A DNA stretch of 64,000 nucleotides from DATLNF01 sp963765815 (GTDB lineage: Bacteria > Actinomycetota > Actinomycetes > BP-191). The notes under the pieces were generated by a model. The model worked only from the letters and a program-made list of their open reading frames with translations, made no database searches and was not told the origin of the DNA. The stretch is from NCBI GenBank assembly GCA_963765815.1, contig CAVXXT010000001.1, positions 1-64,000 of the forward strand, read 5' to 3'. The position numbers and the translations under genes were made by a program. Position 1 is the stretch's first letter. Every line of letters starts with the position of its first letter. Shown here in pieces: positions 8,798 through 18,556 of the stretch.

Positions 8798-9700
8798 ATG
8801 AGGGCCGGGGTGCTGCTGCGGACATCGCCCTCCCGCGCGGTGCAGCGCCGGCTGGGACTGGCCCTGCGAGCCCGGGTCGCCGGCGAGGACGCCCCGCAGC
8901 GGGCCAGGCAGATCTGGGGCGCCGAGGGCGAGCGGTGGTTCACCCCCGCCGACCCGATCTGGCGGGTGCACGCCGACGCCTCGATGTTCCCCGGTGGGCT
9001 CGCGGCGCTGCTGCTCCAGTCGCTGCACCCGCTCGCGATGGCCGGAGTCGCCGGGCACAGCGGCTACAAGGGCGACCCGTGGGGTCGACTGCAGCGCACC
9101 AGCCACTACCTCGCCGTCACCACGTTCGGCACCGTCGACGACGCGGCGCGGGCGATCGAGGTGGTGCGGTCGGTGCACCACCGGGTGCGGGGCAAGGACG
9201 AGCGGGGACGGCCCTACAACGCAGCCGACCCGCACCTGCTGCGCTGGGTGCACGTCGCCGAGATCAGCTCGTTCCTCGCGGCCTTCCAGGCCTACGCAGC
9301 CACGCCGTTGACCGCCGAGGAGGCCGACCTCTACGTCGAGCAGGCGTCGCGCTCCGCTGCGCTGCTCGGCGCCACCGACCTGCCGATGACCGTGGCGGAG
9401 CTGGACGCCGCCATGGCGTCGTACCGCCCGGAGCTGGAGAGCACCCGCGCGGCTCGCGAGGCGACCCGGTTCATGCTGCTCAACCCGCCCGTCCCGATCG
9501 TCGCGCGACCCGGCTACGCGCTGATCGCCGCCGGTGGGGTGGCGCTGCTGCCGACGTGGGCGAGGCGGTCGCTGAGGCTGCCGCTGTACGGTCCCGGCCG
9601 CGCCGTGGCCGAGCGAGCCGGCGCCGTCTCGGCCGCCCTCGTCCGCTGGGGGATGGCCGGGCTCGAGGAACGCCGGCCCAGCGAGCGCGACCCCGCATGA
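8798..9700 (+). CDS. Oxygenase MpaB family protein (DUF2236)
   Basis: 300 residues. PIWRVHADASMFPGGLAALL, LLQSLHPLAMAGVAGHSGY and LRWVHVAEISSFL are signatures of the MpaB/Lcp-like b-type haem oxygenase family, whose conserved His residues ligate haem. The fungal prototype MpaB cleaves an isoprenoid chain in mycophenolate synthesis; substrates of bacterial members are mostly unknown. TACTGT (8785-8790) lies 7 nt before ATG 8798, supporting a leaderless start. The stop overlaps the tspO start (ATGA), so the two are coupled; TspO also binds tetrapyrroles, making a haem-linked pair plausible. Confidence 0.8.
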   Translation: MRAGVLLRTSPSRAVQRRLGLALRARVAGEDAPQRARQIWGAEGERWFTPADPIWRVHADASMFPGGLAALLLQSLHPLAMAGVAGHSGYKGDPWGRLQRTSHYLAVTTFGTVDDAARAIEVVRSVHHRVRGKDERGRPYNAADPHLLRWVHVAEISSFLAAFQAYAATPLTAEEADLYVEQASRSAALLGATDLPMTVAELDAAMASYRPELESTRAAREATRFMLLNPPVPIVARPGYALIAAGGVALLPTWARRSLRLPLYGPGRAVAERAGAVSAALVRWGMAGLEERRPSERDPA

Positions 9701-10182
9701 GTGGCTTCCTGCGGCAGCTGCTCGGCACCGGCGCCGCGGTCACCGTGTCTGCCGGTGTGGGGGCGCTGGCTACGACCCCGGAGTCCGCCTGGTACCGGTC
9801 GCTGGACAAGCCTCCGTGGCAGCCTCCGCCGATCGCGTTCCCGCTGGTGTGGACCCCGCTGTACGCCGACATCGCCGTCACCACAGCCGCGGCCCTGGCC
9901 CAGCTCGAGGACGCCGGTCGTGACGAGGAGGCCGCGGCGCTGCGCCGCTCCCTCGCGGTCAACCTGGTGCTCAACACCGGGTGGAGCGTGCTGTTCTGGC
10001 GGGTACGCCGGCCGTGGCTCTCGACCGCGTGGTGCGGTGTGCTGAGCGGTCACTCGTTGTTGCTCCTGCGGCGGCTCCTGGAGGCCGACCCCAGGTTGCA
10101 CCGCGCACTCGCGCCGTACCCGGCCTGGTGTGTCTTCGCCACCGCGCTGAACGCCTCGATCGCGCGTCGCAACAACAGGTGA
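9697..10182 (+). CDS. tspO: TspO/MBR family tryptophan-rich membrane protein
   Basis: 161 residues with five predicted membrane helices. Family residues include SAWYRSLDKPPWQPPPIAF, WTPLYADIAVTTAAA, LNTGWSVLFWRVRRPWLSTAW and PYPAWCVFATALN. TspO proteins bind porphyrins and cholesterol-like ligands and tune tetrapyrrole or oxidative-stress responses in the cytoplasmic membrane. ATG 9697 overlaps the upstream TGA. The N-terminus begins with a short basic, hydrophobic stretch as in most actinobacterial homologues. Confidence 0.85.
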   Translation: MSGFLRQLLGTGAAVTVSAGVGALATTPESAWYRSLDKPPWQPPPIAFPLVWTPLYADIAVTTAAALAQLEDAGRDEEAAALRRSLAVNLVLNTGWSVLFWRVRRPWLSTAWCGVLSGHSLLLLRRLLEADPRLHRALAPYPAWCVFATALNASIARRNNR

Positions 10183-10194
10183 GACGCTGAGCCG

Positions 10195-11691
<1,497 letters not shown>

Positions 11692-11824
11692 CGGCTCGCC
11701 GCCCTCGCGGGTGCCGGCATTCAGTACCGGTGACGAGGAGAAGCTCCTGCCCCGGTGAGTCGCGTGATCGGCGTCACCCGCGGATTCAGGCTGACGTCAA
11801 CTGCACGCCGTACCGTCGCCGAGC

Positions 11825-12631
11825 GTGTCCAACCGAACTTTTCTCGCACCCAAGGTCCCGGCCGTCTTCGCCCTGTTCTGGGTGGCGAAGCTCCTCACCA
11901 CAGGCATCGGCGAGACCGGCTCGGACTACCTCGGGACCGTCAACCTCGCGCTCGCTGCGATCGTCGGTCTCGGTGGTTTCGCGCTCGCGCTGCGTGCCCA
12001 GCTGCGGGCGGAGAGCTACCACCCCGTGCGCTACTGGGTGACGGTCCTGATGGTCGCCGTCTTCGGCACGATGATCGCCGATGGTCCGCACGTCGTCCTC
12101 GGCACGCCGTACTACGTGGACTCGGCCGTCTACCTGGCCGTGCTGGTCGGCGTCCTCGCGTGGTGGCGACGCAGTGAGGGCACCTTGTCGGTGCACTCGA
12201 TCACCACGTCACGTCGGGAGCGTTTCTACTGGCTGACGGTGCTGCTCACCTTCGGTCTCGGCACCGCGCTGGGTGACACCACCGACGCCAACCTCGGCAT
12301 GGGTTTCCTCTGGTCGATCGCGCTCTTCGCCGTGCTGATCGTGGTGCCGTTGGTCGCGTGGCGTCTCGGCGTCAACGCCGTCGTCTGCTTCTGGGCGTCC
12401 TACTCGCTGACCCGCCCGCTGGGAGCCAGCGCCGCGGACTGGCTCGCGCACCGCGCGCCCGCTGGCCTCGGACTGGGCGCCGGCCCGGTGACCGCCGTCG
12501 GTCTCGTCCTCTTCGTCGCGATCGTGGCCTACCTGACCATCACCCACGCCGACACCGAGCCGGAAGTCCTCGGGCACCCCGAGGCCGTGCCAGCTCCGGA
12601 AGTGTTGGCCGAGGTCGACGACCCGGTCTGA
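11825..12631 (+). CDS. COG4705-type multi-spanning membrane protein
   Basis: 268 residues with about eight membrane helices. Conserved elements are KVPAVFALFWVAKLLTTGIG, GETGSDYL, MVAVFGTMIADGPHVVLG, EGTLSVHSITTSRRERFYW and ASYSLTRPLGASAADWL. The pattern is an internal repeat of a four-helix unit (GETGSDYL and LGDTTDAN in matching positions). The family has no firmly assigned activity; relatives have been linked to manganese or metal resistance, which I cannot test here. GTG 11825 is preceded by TACCGT 8 nt upstream. No RBS is evident. Confidence 0.7.
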   Translation: MSNRTFLAPKVPAVFALFWVAKLLTTGIGETGSDYLGTVNLALAAIVGLGGFALALRAQLRAESYHPVRYWVTVLMVAVFGTMIADGPHVVLGTPYYVDSAVYLAVLVGVLAWWRRSEGTLSVHSITTSRRERFYWLTVLLTFGLGTALGDTTDANLGMGFLWSIALFAVLIVVPLVAWRLGVNAVVCFWASYSLTRPLGASAADWLAHRAPAGLGLGAGPVTAVGLVLFVAIVAYLTITHADTEPEVLGHPEAVPAPEVLAEVDDPV

Positions 12632-12667
12632 GGGCGCGTGCGTCGGCGCCGCCGGCACAATGCACGC

Positions 12668-13417
12668 GTGAGCGCGGACCTGCAGCACTACCTGTGGTTC
12701 GGTCTCGGGCTGCTCGTGCTGACCAGTCTCACGGTCGGTCTCGGCTTCCGCGCGCGGGTCGGCCTGGGACTCGTCCCGCTCTGGGCGATCGGCCGGGCCG
12801 TCGTACAGCTGGCTGCGGTCGCGCTGCTGCTCAGGGGCATCCTCGAGGTCCCGTGGACCGTGGCGGCGTTCATCCTGCTGATGCTCAGCACCGCGTCGTG
12901 GACCGCCATGGGACGGCTGGAGGAGCTCTGGCACGGACGTCGTACGGCGCTCCTCGGCATCCTTGTCGGCGCCACGGTCAGCCTGGTGATGATCTTCGCG
13001 CTCCACCTCGTGGCCTTCCAGGTGCGCTACCTGATCGCGCTCGGCGGGATCATCATCGGCAGCTCGATGACGGCGGCCACCCTCGCCGGCCGGAACTTCC
13101 TGCGGGGATCCCGGGCGCGCAGCAGCGAGGTCGAGGCCTGGCTCTCCTTGGGGGCCACCCCGAGCCAGGCGCACGAGGAGATCGGCCGCGAGGCGGTGCG
13201 GGAGTCGTTGCTGCCCAACCTCGACCAGACCCGGTCCACCGGCCTGGTGACGCTGCCGGGAGCCTTCGTCGGCGCGCTGTTCGGTGGCGCCAGCCCGGCC
13301 CAGGCAGCGCAGTTCCAGCTCGTCGTGCTCGCCGGTATCGCCCTGACGATGATGCTCACCGGGATCGTCGTCACCCAGCTCGCCGGGCGGACGCCGTACG
13401 TCCTGGGCAGCAGCTAG
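12668..13417 (+). CDS. FetB/YbbM-type ABC permease (UPF0014)
   Basis: 249 residues with about six or seven membrane helices. Family motifs include GRAVVQLAAVALLLRGIL, LIALGGIIIGSSMTAATLAG, EAWLSLGATPSQA and the C-terminal TGLVTLPGAFVGALFGGASP. The E. coli homologue FetB works with the ATPase FetA in iron export and oxidative-stress resistance; no FetA-like ATPase is adjacent. GTG 12668 is chosen over the ATG at 12638 because CACAAT lies exactly 6 nt before it and the upstream residues (RRRRRHNAR) are not hydrophobic. It is the last gene before the tRNA-Ser remnant. Confidence 0.75.
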   Translation: MSADLQHYLWFGLGLLVLTSLTVGLGFRARVGLGLVPLWAIGRAVVQLAAVALLLRGILEVPWTVAAFILLMLSTASWTAMGRLEELWHGRRTALLGILVGATVSLVMIFALHLVAFQVRYLIALGGIIIGSSMTAATLAGRNFLRGSRARSSEVEAWLSLGATPSQAHEEIGREAVRESLLPNLDQTRSTGLVTLPGAFVGALFGGASPAQAAQFQLVVLAGIALTMMLTGIVVTQLAGRTPYVLGSS

Positions 13418-13444
13418 GAGGGGCGCCGAAGTCACGGCTCGGAT

Positions 13445-13501
13445 TGGCGGAGGATAGGGGATTCGAACCCCTGAGGGCGTTAACCCAACCCGCTTTCCAA
13501 A
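13445..13501 (-). other. 3' half of a tRNA-Ser(GGA) gene: probable attachment site
   Basis: Read on the minus strand, the segment contains the anticodon loop TTTGGAAA, the long serine variable arm, a perfect T-arm (AGGGGTTCGAATCCCCT), the acceptor strand ATCCTCC, discriminator G and an encoded CCA. Upstream of the anticodon loop there is no D-arm, no 5' anticodon strand and no intact 5' acceptor strand, so it cannot make a tRNA. Tyrosine integrases use this portion of tRNA genes as attB. The missing 5' half should lie to the right, beyond the element, where an intact tRNA-Ser would be expected. No such gene or integrase is visible here. Confidence 0.75.
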
Positions 13502-13668
13502 TCCTCGCGCCAGTGTTCGTCGAGGTTCATTGCGGTGCTTCGTCCGCGTTTCGGCAACTGAATCGGGCTCGGCGAACGGTCATGAACGGAGGCGACTGAG
13601 ACTAGAAGTGAGACTGTCCAACTCTCGCTCTCGTGACCGCGGACAGTCGAGCTGCCTTCTGGAGTCGT

Positions 13669-14088
13669 CTACCGATTCCGCGTCCAGGGGTCGGCGGGTG
13701 CCGCGACGTACTGGGCGAGCACGTGCCGCCACGGGATCGTGACGATGATGACCACGACCCAGAGCACGGCACCGGTCTGGGCGCGGATGGCGCCCTCGAG
13801 CTTGTCGTCCGCCCAGAGGGGGAGAGCCACCGTCCCGAGCCAGATGACCTTCCACGTGACCTCGAACAGCAGGAGGGGAAGCATCCTGACCGGGTACCTG
13901 ATGCCAACCAAGGCGAGCAGCGACATCGCGACGAGGATGCAGTCGATCGTGCCCTCGTCGAGGGTCCAGGAGCTGTGGTCGAGGAGAAGGGGCCACGTGA
14001 CGACGGCGAGCCCGATCCCGAGGACGAGGTAACCCACTCGCAGAAGGTTCACCTGCCAGAGCGCGATGTGCCGGAGCGATACGGCCAA
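13669..14088 (-). CDS. Small integral membrane protein of unknown function
   Basis: 139 residues with four hydrophobic segments, including LVLGIGLAVVTWPLLL and GAVLWVVVIIVTIPW. The last starts the sequence TIPWRHVLAQYVAAPADP before a short basic tail. I do not recognise the family beyond a resemblance to DoxX-like or unknown actinobacterial membrane proteins. The start is a TTG (MAVSLRHIALW); no better start is present. It is the gene nearest the tRNA remnant and lies 57 nt downstream of the CubicO gene on the same strand, so it probably shares its transcript. Confidence 0.55.
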   Translation of the reverse strand: MAVSLRHIALWQVNLLRVGYLVLGIGLAVVTWPLLLDHSSWTLDEGTIDCILVAMSLLALVGIRYPVRMLPLLLFEVTWKVIWLGTVALPLWADDKLEGAIRAQTGAVLWVVVIIVTIPWRHVLAQYVAAPADPWTRNR

Positions 14089-14145
14089 CGTGCTGGAGCC
14101 CGTTCTGGCCGGATCCAGATGTCAGAGGCCGCTCCTGTACCTGCT

Positions 14146-15495
14146 TCATGATCGCTTCTTGGTACGTGTTGAGGTGGCGAGGTCGATTCCGAGGTCTGTT
14201 GTCGCGGGGGTAGCGACGTCGGCGAGGACGACTGTGGCGCGGCGGTGTGCCCGGTCGAGACCGATGTAGGAGGTGTAGCCACCCGTCTGACCGGTATGCC
14301 ACGTGATGGTGTGCCCGGGGGCCTCAGTGGTGCTGACCCAGAAGTCGCCCACGCGAGTGTCATCTCGGCCGGTCGGCTCGGTCGGATCGAGCGCTCGCAT
14401 CCCGGGGGCGGACCCTCTGAGGAGGGCGGTGGCGAGCTTGGCGAGATCGCTCGTGGTAGAGACGACACCGCCGGCCGGAGCGTAGGCATCGAACCTCCAT
14501 GGTTGGCTGGTAAGACCTGTCCTGGACGTACCGCCGGCAACGAGCGGTTGATCGGTCTGGATGGCCGTGTGGCTCATGCCGAGGGGGTCGAAGAGGCGGG
14601 TGCGCATCAGCTCGGAGTAGGTCATCCCGGTCGCCGCGGCGACGGCCTGACCGGCGACGGAGGCACCCAGGCTGGAGTACGCCCACGACCCTCGGGTGGC
14701 CAACTGGTCCCCGCGGACCTCCTTGGTCATCGTCTTGCGGTCGGTGTCGATGAAGTTGCGGCCGAACGGTGAGGTCCAGGCAATGCGCCGCGTCGTGGCT
14801 GGTCCGAAGTCGGCGTATCCGGCGGTGTGGGTGACGAGCTCGTGCAGCGTGACGGTTCCGGCGCGGGAGCCGTCGAGCTGCGGGAGGTAGGTGGAGACGG
14901 GAACATCCATGCGGACCTCGCCTCGTTCTACGGCGTCTGCGATGACAAGGCCTGTCATGGCCTTGGTGATCGACCCCACCTCCATCCGTGTTTCCGCGTC
15001 TGCGCCCACGCCAGCGAGTCGGACCGGACGAGGCGCGTCGAGGTCGATCTGGGCGACGGCCACGTCGTGCATGCCGTCCATGGCGCCGATGCCGCGCTCG
15101 TGGTCGAGCTGCGCGAGGACGCCGGCGTCGCCGTTCCGCGACGTTGCGAGGTGGGGAGCCAGGACAGCACTGATGACGATAACTGCGAGCACGGCACCGG
15201 CAAGGGTGAGCATCAGGCGCCGGGTGGCGAAATAGCCGAGGATGAGGAGGGCGGCCATCAGGACGGCTTGCCAGCTGTTGTCGACGTAGCGGCCGGCCTG
15301 TAGTGACCGGAACAACATGAAGGTCGGGACGACGACGAGGACCCCTGCGACGAGGATCTTGCCGGGCCAGCGCCGCGCGAAGGTGCTGGTGTCGCGCCTC
15401 AGCAGGATGCGCAACGGCTGACGCTTCTTGGGTGTTGTCACATGAGCGGCGGGTGGGGGTGCCGCGAGAGGGGTGGCTTCCTGGGTGGGGGGCAT
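14146..15495 (-). CDS. Membrane-anchored CubicO-type serine hydrolase (beta-lactamase family)
   Basis: 449 residues. The first 70 are Pro/Ala-rich and basic, followed by three hydrophobic helices, and the catalytic domain starts near residue 155. The active-site Ser/Lys pair is in GSITKAM, the Tyr motif is YSSLG, and HTGQTGG replaces the KTG box. This is the class C / penicillin-binding-protein-like CubicO family, covering esterases, D-peptidases and a few beta-lactamases; the substrate cannot be read from sequence. ATG 15495 is preferred to an earlier in-frame ATG because the intervening residues are low-complexity and AGAAGG precedes it. It is followed by the small membrane gene and preceded by the MFS exporter, suggesting one operon. 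Confidence 0.8.
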   Translation of the reverse strand: MPPTQEATPLAAPPPAAHVTTPKKRQPLRILLRRDTSTFARRWPGKILVAGVLVVVPTFMLFRSLQAGRYVDNSWQAVLMAALLILGYFATRRLMLTLAGAVLAVIVISAVLAPHLATSRNGDAGVLAQLDHERGIGAMDGMHDVAVAQIDLDAPRPVRLAGVGADAETRMEVGSITKAMTGLVIADAVERGEVRMDVPVSTYLPQLDGSRAGTVTLHELVTHTAGYADFGPATTRRIAWTSPFGRNFIDTDRKTMTKEVRGDQLATRGSWAYSSLGASVAGQAVAAATGMTYSELMRTRLFDPLGMSHTAIQTDQPLVAGGTSRTGLTSQPWRFDAYAPAGGVVSTTSDLAKLATALLRGSAPGMRALDPTEPTGRDDTRVGDFWVSTTEAPGHTITWHTGQTGGYTSYIGLDRAHRRATVVLADVATPATTDLGIDLATSTRTKKRS

Positions 15496-15562
15496 CGGGG
15501 TTCGCCTTCTGTGGGTGACACGTGATGGTGCGGACGAGTGGTCGCTGGCGCTTGGATGGCTC

Positions 15563-17096
15563 TCAGTGCATGTGCATGTGGCCGCCACCGCCGCTCACCT
15601 TGGTGGCGGGCATGCGGAGCAGTGCGAACACGGCGACGACCGTTCCCATCACGGCTGCGCCGATGAACCCGGCCGAGAACGCGTCGGCGGCACCGGTGGC
15701 TGTCGCGAGCGACCCTGCGCTGGACGCGACAGCTGAGAGGATGGCGACTCCGAGCGCGGCGCCGATCTCGTGGCCGGTCATCAGGAACCCGGAGGCCACT
15801 CCGGCATGGGAGGCGGGGATGCCGGCCATCGAGGTCACCGAGACGGGCACGAAGACCATGCCGACTCCCAGGCCCAGGATGGTGAGGCCGGGAAGGACGT
15901 CGGTCGCGAAGTGCGCGTTGCTTCCGGCGGTGGACAGCCACAGCGACGAACCGATGGTGATGAGCAGCCCGGTGGTCGCGATGACACGCGGTGAGACATG
16001 GCCCAACATGTGTCGCGCGATCAGCGTTCCGACGGTGATGGCGAACGCGAAGGGCAGGAATCCCAGACCCGTCTCCAGGGCGGAGAAGCCGAGCACCGTC
16101 TGGACGAAGATCGAGGTCAGGAAGACCGTGCCGACCAGGATCCCGGTCACGCCGAGCATCACCGCGGTGCCAGAGACCAGGGTGCGGAGCTTCCAGATGT
16201 GCGGTGGGAAGAGCGGCTTGGCCGCCCGCTGCTCGGACATCAGGAAGCCACCGAGGAGGGCAGCTGAGACGACCAGCGAGATGACGGTGTGCACGGAGGC
16301 CCAGCCGTGGGTGGTGGTGCCGCTGACCCCGTAGATGAGAGCTGCGAGACCCCCGACGACGGCCGCGGCGCCGGGGAAGTCGAAGTCTCGGACACTGGGT
16401 CGAGCCGCGGTGTCCTTGGCGATCGACGTGGCGCCCGACCAGCAGCGCCACGGTACCGATCGGCCCGTTGATCCAGAAGATGGCTTGCCAGCTTGCCCAG
16501 GTGGTCAGGGCTCCGCCGAGGAGGACTCCGGCTGCGACGCCGAGGCTGCCCACGGCACCCCACATGGCAAGTGCGGTCTTGCGCTGGGCTCCTTCGTAGG
16601 TGGTCATGATCAGCGAGAGCGCCGAGGGGGTGAGCAGTGCGGCGCTGAGTCCCTGGACGGCGCGGGCAGCGATGAGCTGGCTGCTGCTCTCGGCGAACGC
16701 GCTGACCAGGGAGGCGAGGGTGAACAGGCTCAGCCCGGTCAGGAACACGCGGCGGCGGGAGAGGAGGTCGGCGATGCGACCGCCTAGGAGCAGGCAGCCG
16801 CCGGACATCATCAGGTAGGCGGTGACCAGCCAGGCCAGCTGGCTGCCCTGGAGGTGCAGTGCCTGGCCGATGGAGGGCAGGGCGGTGTTGACGACCGAGA
16901 TGTCGAGCACGACCAGGATCTGAGCGGCCAGGGCGACTGCGAGCAGCGCCCAGGACTTCCTGTGGCCGCTGTCGCCGGTGTCGCCGCTGTCTCGGTGCGC
17001 TGTGGTCTGGTGGGGTGGGCGGTGTGTGACATCGGGGCTCCTCGGGTTGCGTTGGGTTCGGATCGGTCGGGGGTGCTGAGTGTGGTGAGTGCTCAT
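15563..17096 (-). pseudogene. DHA2-type MFS drug exporter with a one-base frameshift
   Basis: Two frames together give one 14-helix transporter. The N-terminal part (17096 to about 16435) has SWALLAVALAAQILVVLDIS, VTAYLMMSGGCLLLGGRIAD and WASWQAIFWINGPIGTVALL. At about 16435 homology passes to the next frame with AKDTAARPSVRDFDFPGAA and continues to MPATKVSGGGGHMHMH at 15563. No other damage is visible, so either the mutation is recent or the base call is wrong. If intact, this is an EmrB/QacA-like proton antiporter; the His-rich tail is common in relatives. ATG 17096 would overlap a TGA of the upstream hydrolase. It sits in a regulated cluster with a LAL activator. Confidence 0.8.
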
Positions 17097-18459
17097 TCTG
17101 CTCCATAGGGGTGCCGGTGCGGACCGCGGAGACGACCTCCTCGACGGCGCGGACCGAGGCGGCCGCGGGCGTCTTGTCCACGAGCAGCCCGGGGTGGGAG
17201 GAGTGCACAGTGCGGTGGACCTGGTTGGTAGACAGCGCTGCCAGCTGGTCCTGGGCACCTGCCCACCCGGCTCCATCGAGGGACTCCGAGGCGGTGACGA
17301 CGGCGAGGGGGCGGTCCTGCAGCGTGGTGAGTGCCTGCGCCTGCGCGAACACGTCGAGGACGACGGAGACCTCGTCGCGGCCGTTGCGGGCAGCGCGTGC
17401 CGTGGAGGTCAACGCCTGCACCTCTGGGCCCGCCTCGCCGGGAAGATGTGGCGCCGGAGCCAGCCGGGACAGGCCGAGACGGGCCAGGGTGGGCAGCAAC
17501 GCGAAGCCGCGCCTCATCACGGCGTACTGACCGGCGTAGGCAGGGATCTTGGTGAGCTGGTAGGGGCTGGAGCTGTCCAGGAGCACCATGCCGGCGACCT
17601 GCTCGGGGTGCTTGGCGGCGTAGATCATCGCGTAGGTGCCGCCGGTCGAGTGCCCGACCAGCACGAAGGGCCCGGCCTCACCTGCGGTGGCGAGCAGGGC
17701 GTGCAAGTCCTCCGCAGCGGCCACGCCGTCCTGCGGTGCCTTGGCGTCCTTGCTCCAGCCCTGTCCGGCGCGGTCGTAGGCGCAGACCCGGGTCGTCTGC
17801 TCGACCCGGCCGGCGATCCTGGCCCACGAGGCGGAGATCTCACCCATGCCGTTGATGAGCACGACCGTGGGGCCACCGTGGCCCTGGCAGTCCAGGTGCA
17901 AGCGGTGGCCGTTGACCTCATACGTCGTGCCGGGGGCGGCGTAGGTGCCCTGGTCACTGCGCTCCGCGAAGTTCTCGTAGGTGGCGCCCACGGACGCGAG
18001 CCCCAGGACGGTCACGACGGGGATGAGCATCCAGCGTCCGGCGCCGGTCAGGTTCCGGCGGATCTGCACGAACGTCCACACCGACATCGCCAGCACGAGC
18101 GGCGGCCACACCCAGCCCAGCCGGGTCATGGCCTCGTATCCGGGGGTGAACGCCAACAACGCGAGCCCGGTGAAGCCCATGACGGCCGCCGGAACACTGG
18201 CCCACCTCTGCGGGCGGGTGGTGAAGCGCATGGTGAGCACGGTGATCAGCGCCCACCCGAACCCGAAGCCAGTGAGCAGTGCACCGGTGATGACGCTCTC
18301 GGTGCCACCGGCGAAGACCACCAATGCCAGCACCAGAGCGGCCGTGAAGCCTGCGGCCAGGGAACCGGCGACGATGCGGCCCACAGGCCCATGCTTCGTC
18401 ACGGCGGGTGGCGCGACCGTGTCGTCACGGTGATCGGTCGGGTGGACGTCGACGCTCAT
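17093..18459 (-). CDS. Membrane-anchored alpha/beta hydrolase (3' end disturbed)
   Basis: The first 150 residues hold four or five hydrophobic helices; a canonical alpha/beta hydrolase follows: NGMGEISASWARI (oxyanion region), VCAYDRAGQGWS, nucleophile elbow LVGHSTGGTYAM, VLLDSSSPYQL, and a C-terminal His in VHSSHPGLLVD. In the open frame no stop occurs after SAVRTGTPMEQ; it reads on to 16240 through the MFS gene. One extra base near 17103 would give TPMGAE and a TGA overlapping the MFS ATG (ATGA), which looks like the ancestral end. I therefore place the gene end at 17093. The substrate is unknown; anchoring suggests an extracytoplasmic lipid, ester or antibiotic target. Confidence 0.7.
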
Positions 18460-18556
18460 GGGGGTCTCGCTCTCGCAGAGGTGGTTTCTGCTCTCGAGCG
18501 TGGACGCGAACGGGTTTGCTCACCCCGGTCAGATGGCCGGGATGCAGACCGGGGTG

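Noticed and set aside
16240..17092. A hydrolase extension of nearly 300 residues over the MFS gene
   Set aside because: The sequence is Arg/Pro-rich shadow translation of the MFS gene; a lost stop explains it better than a real fusion.
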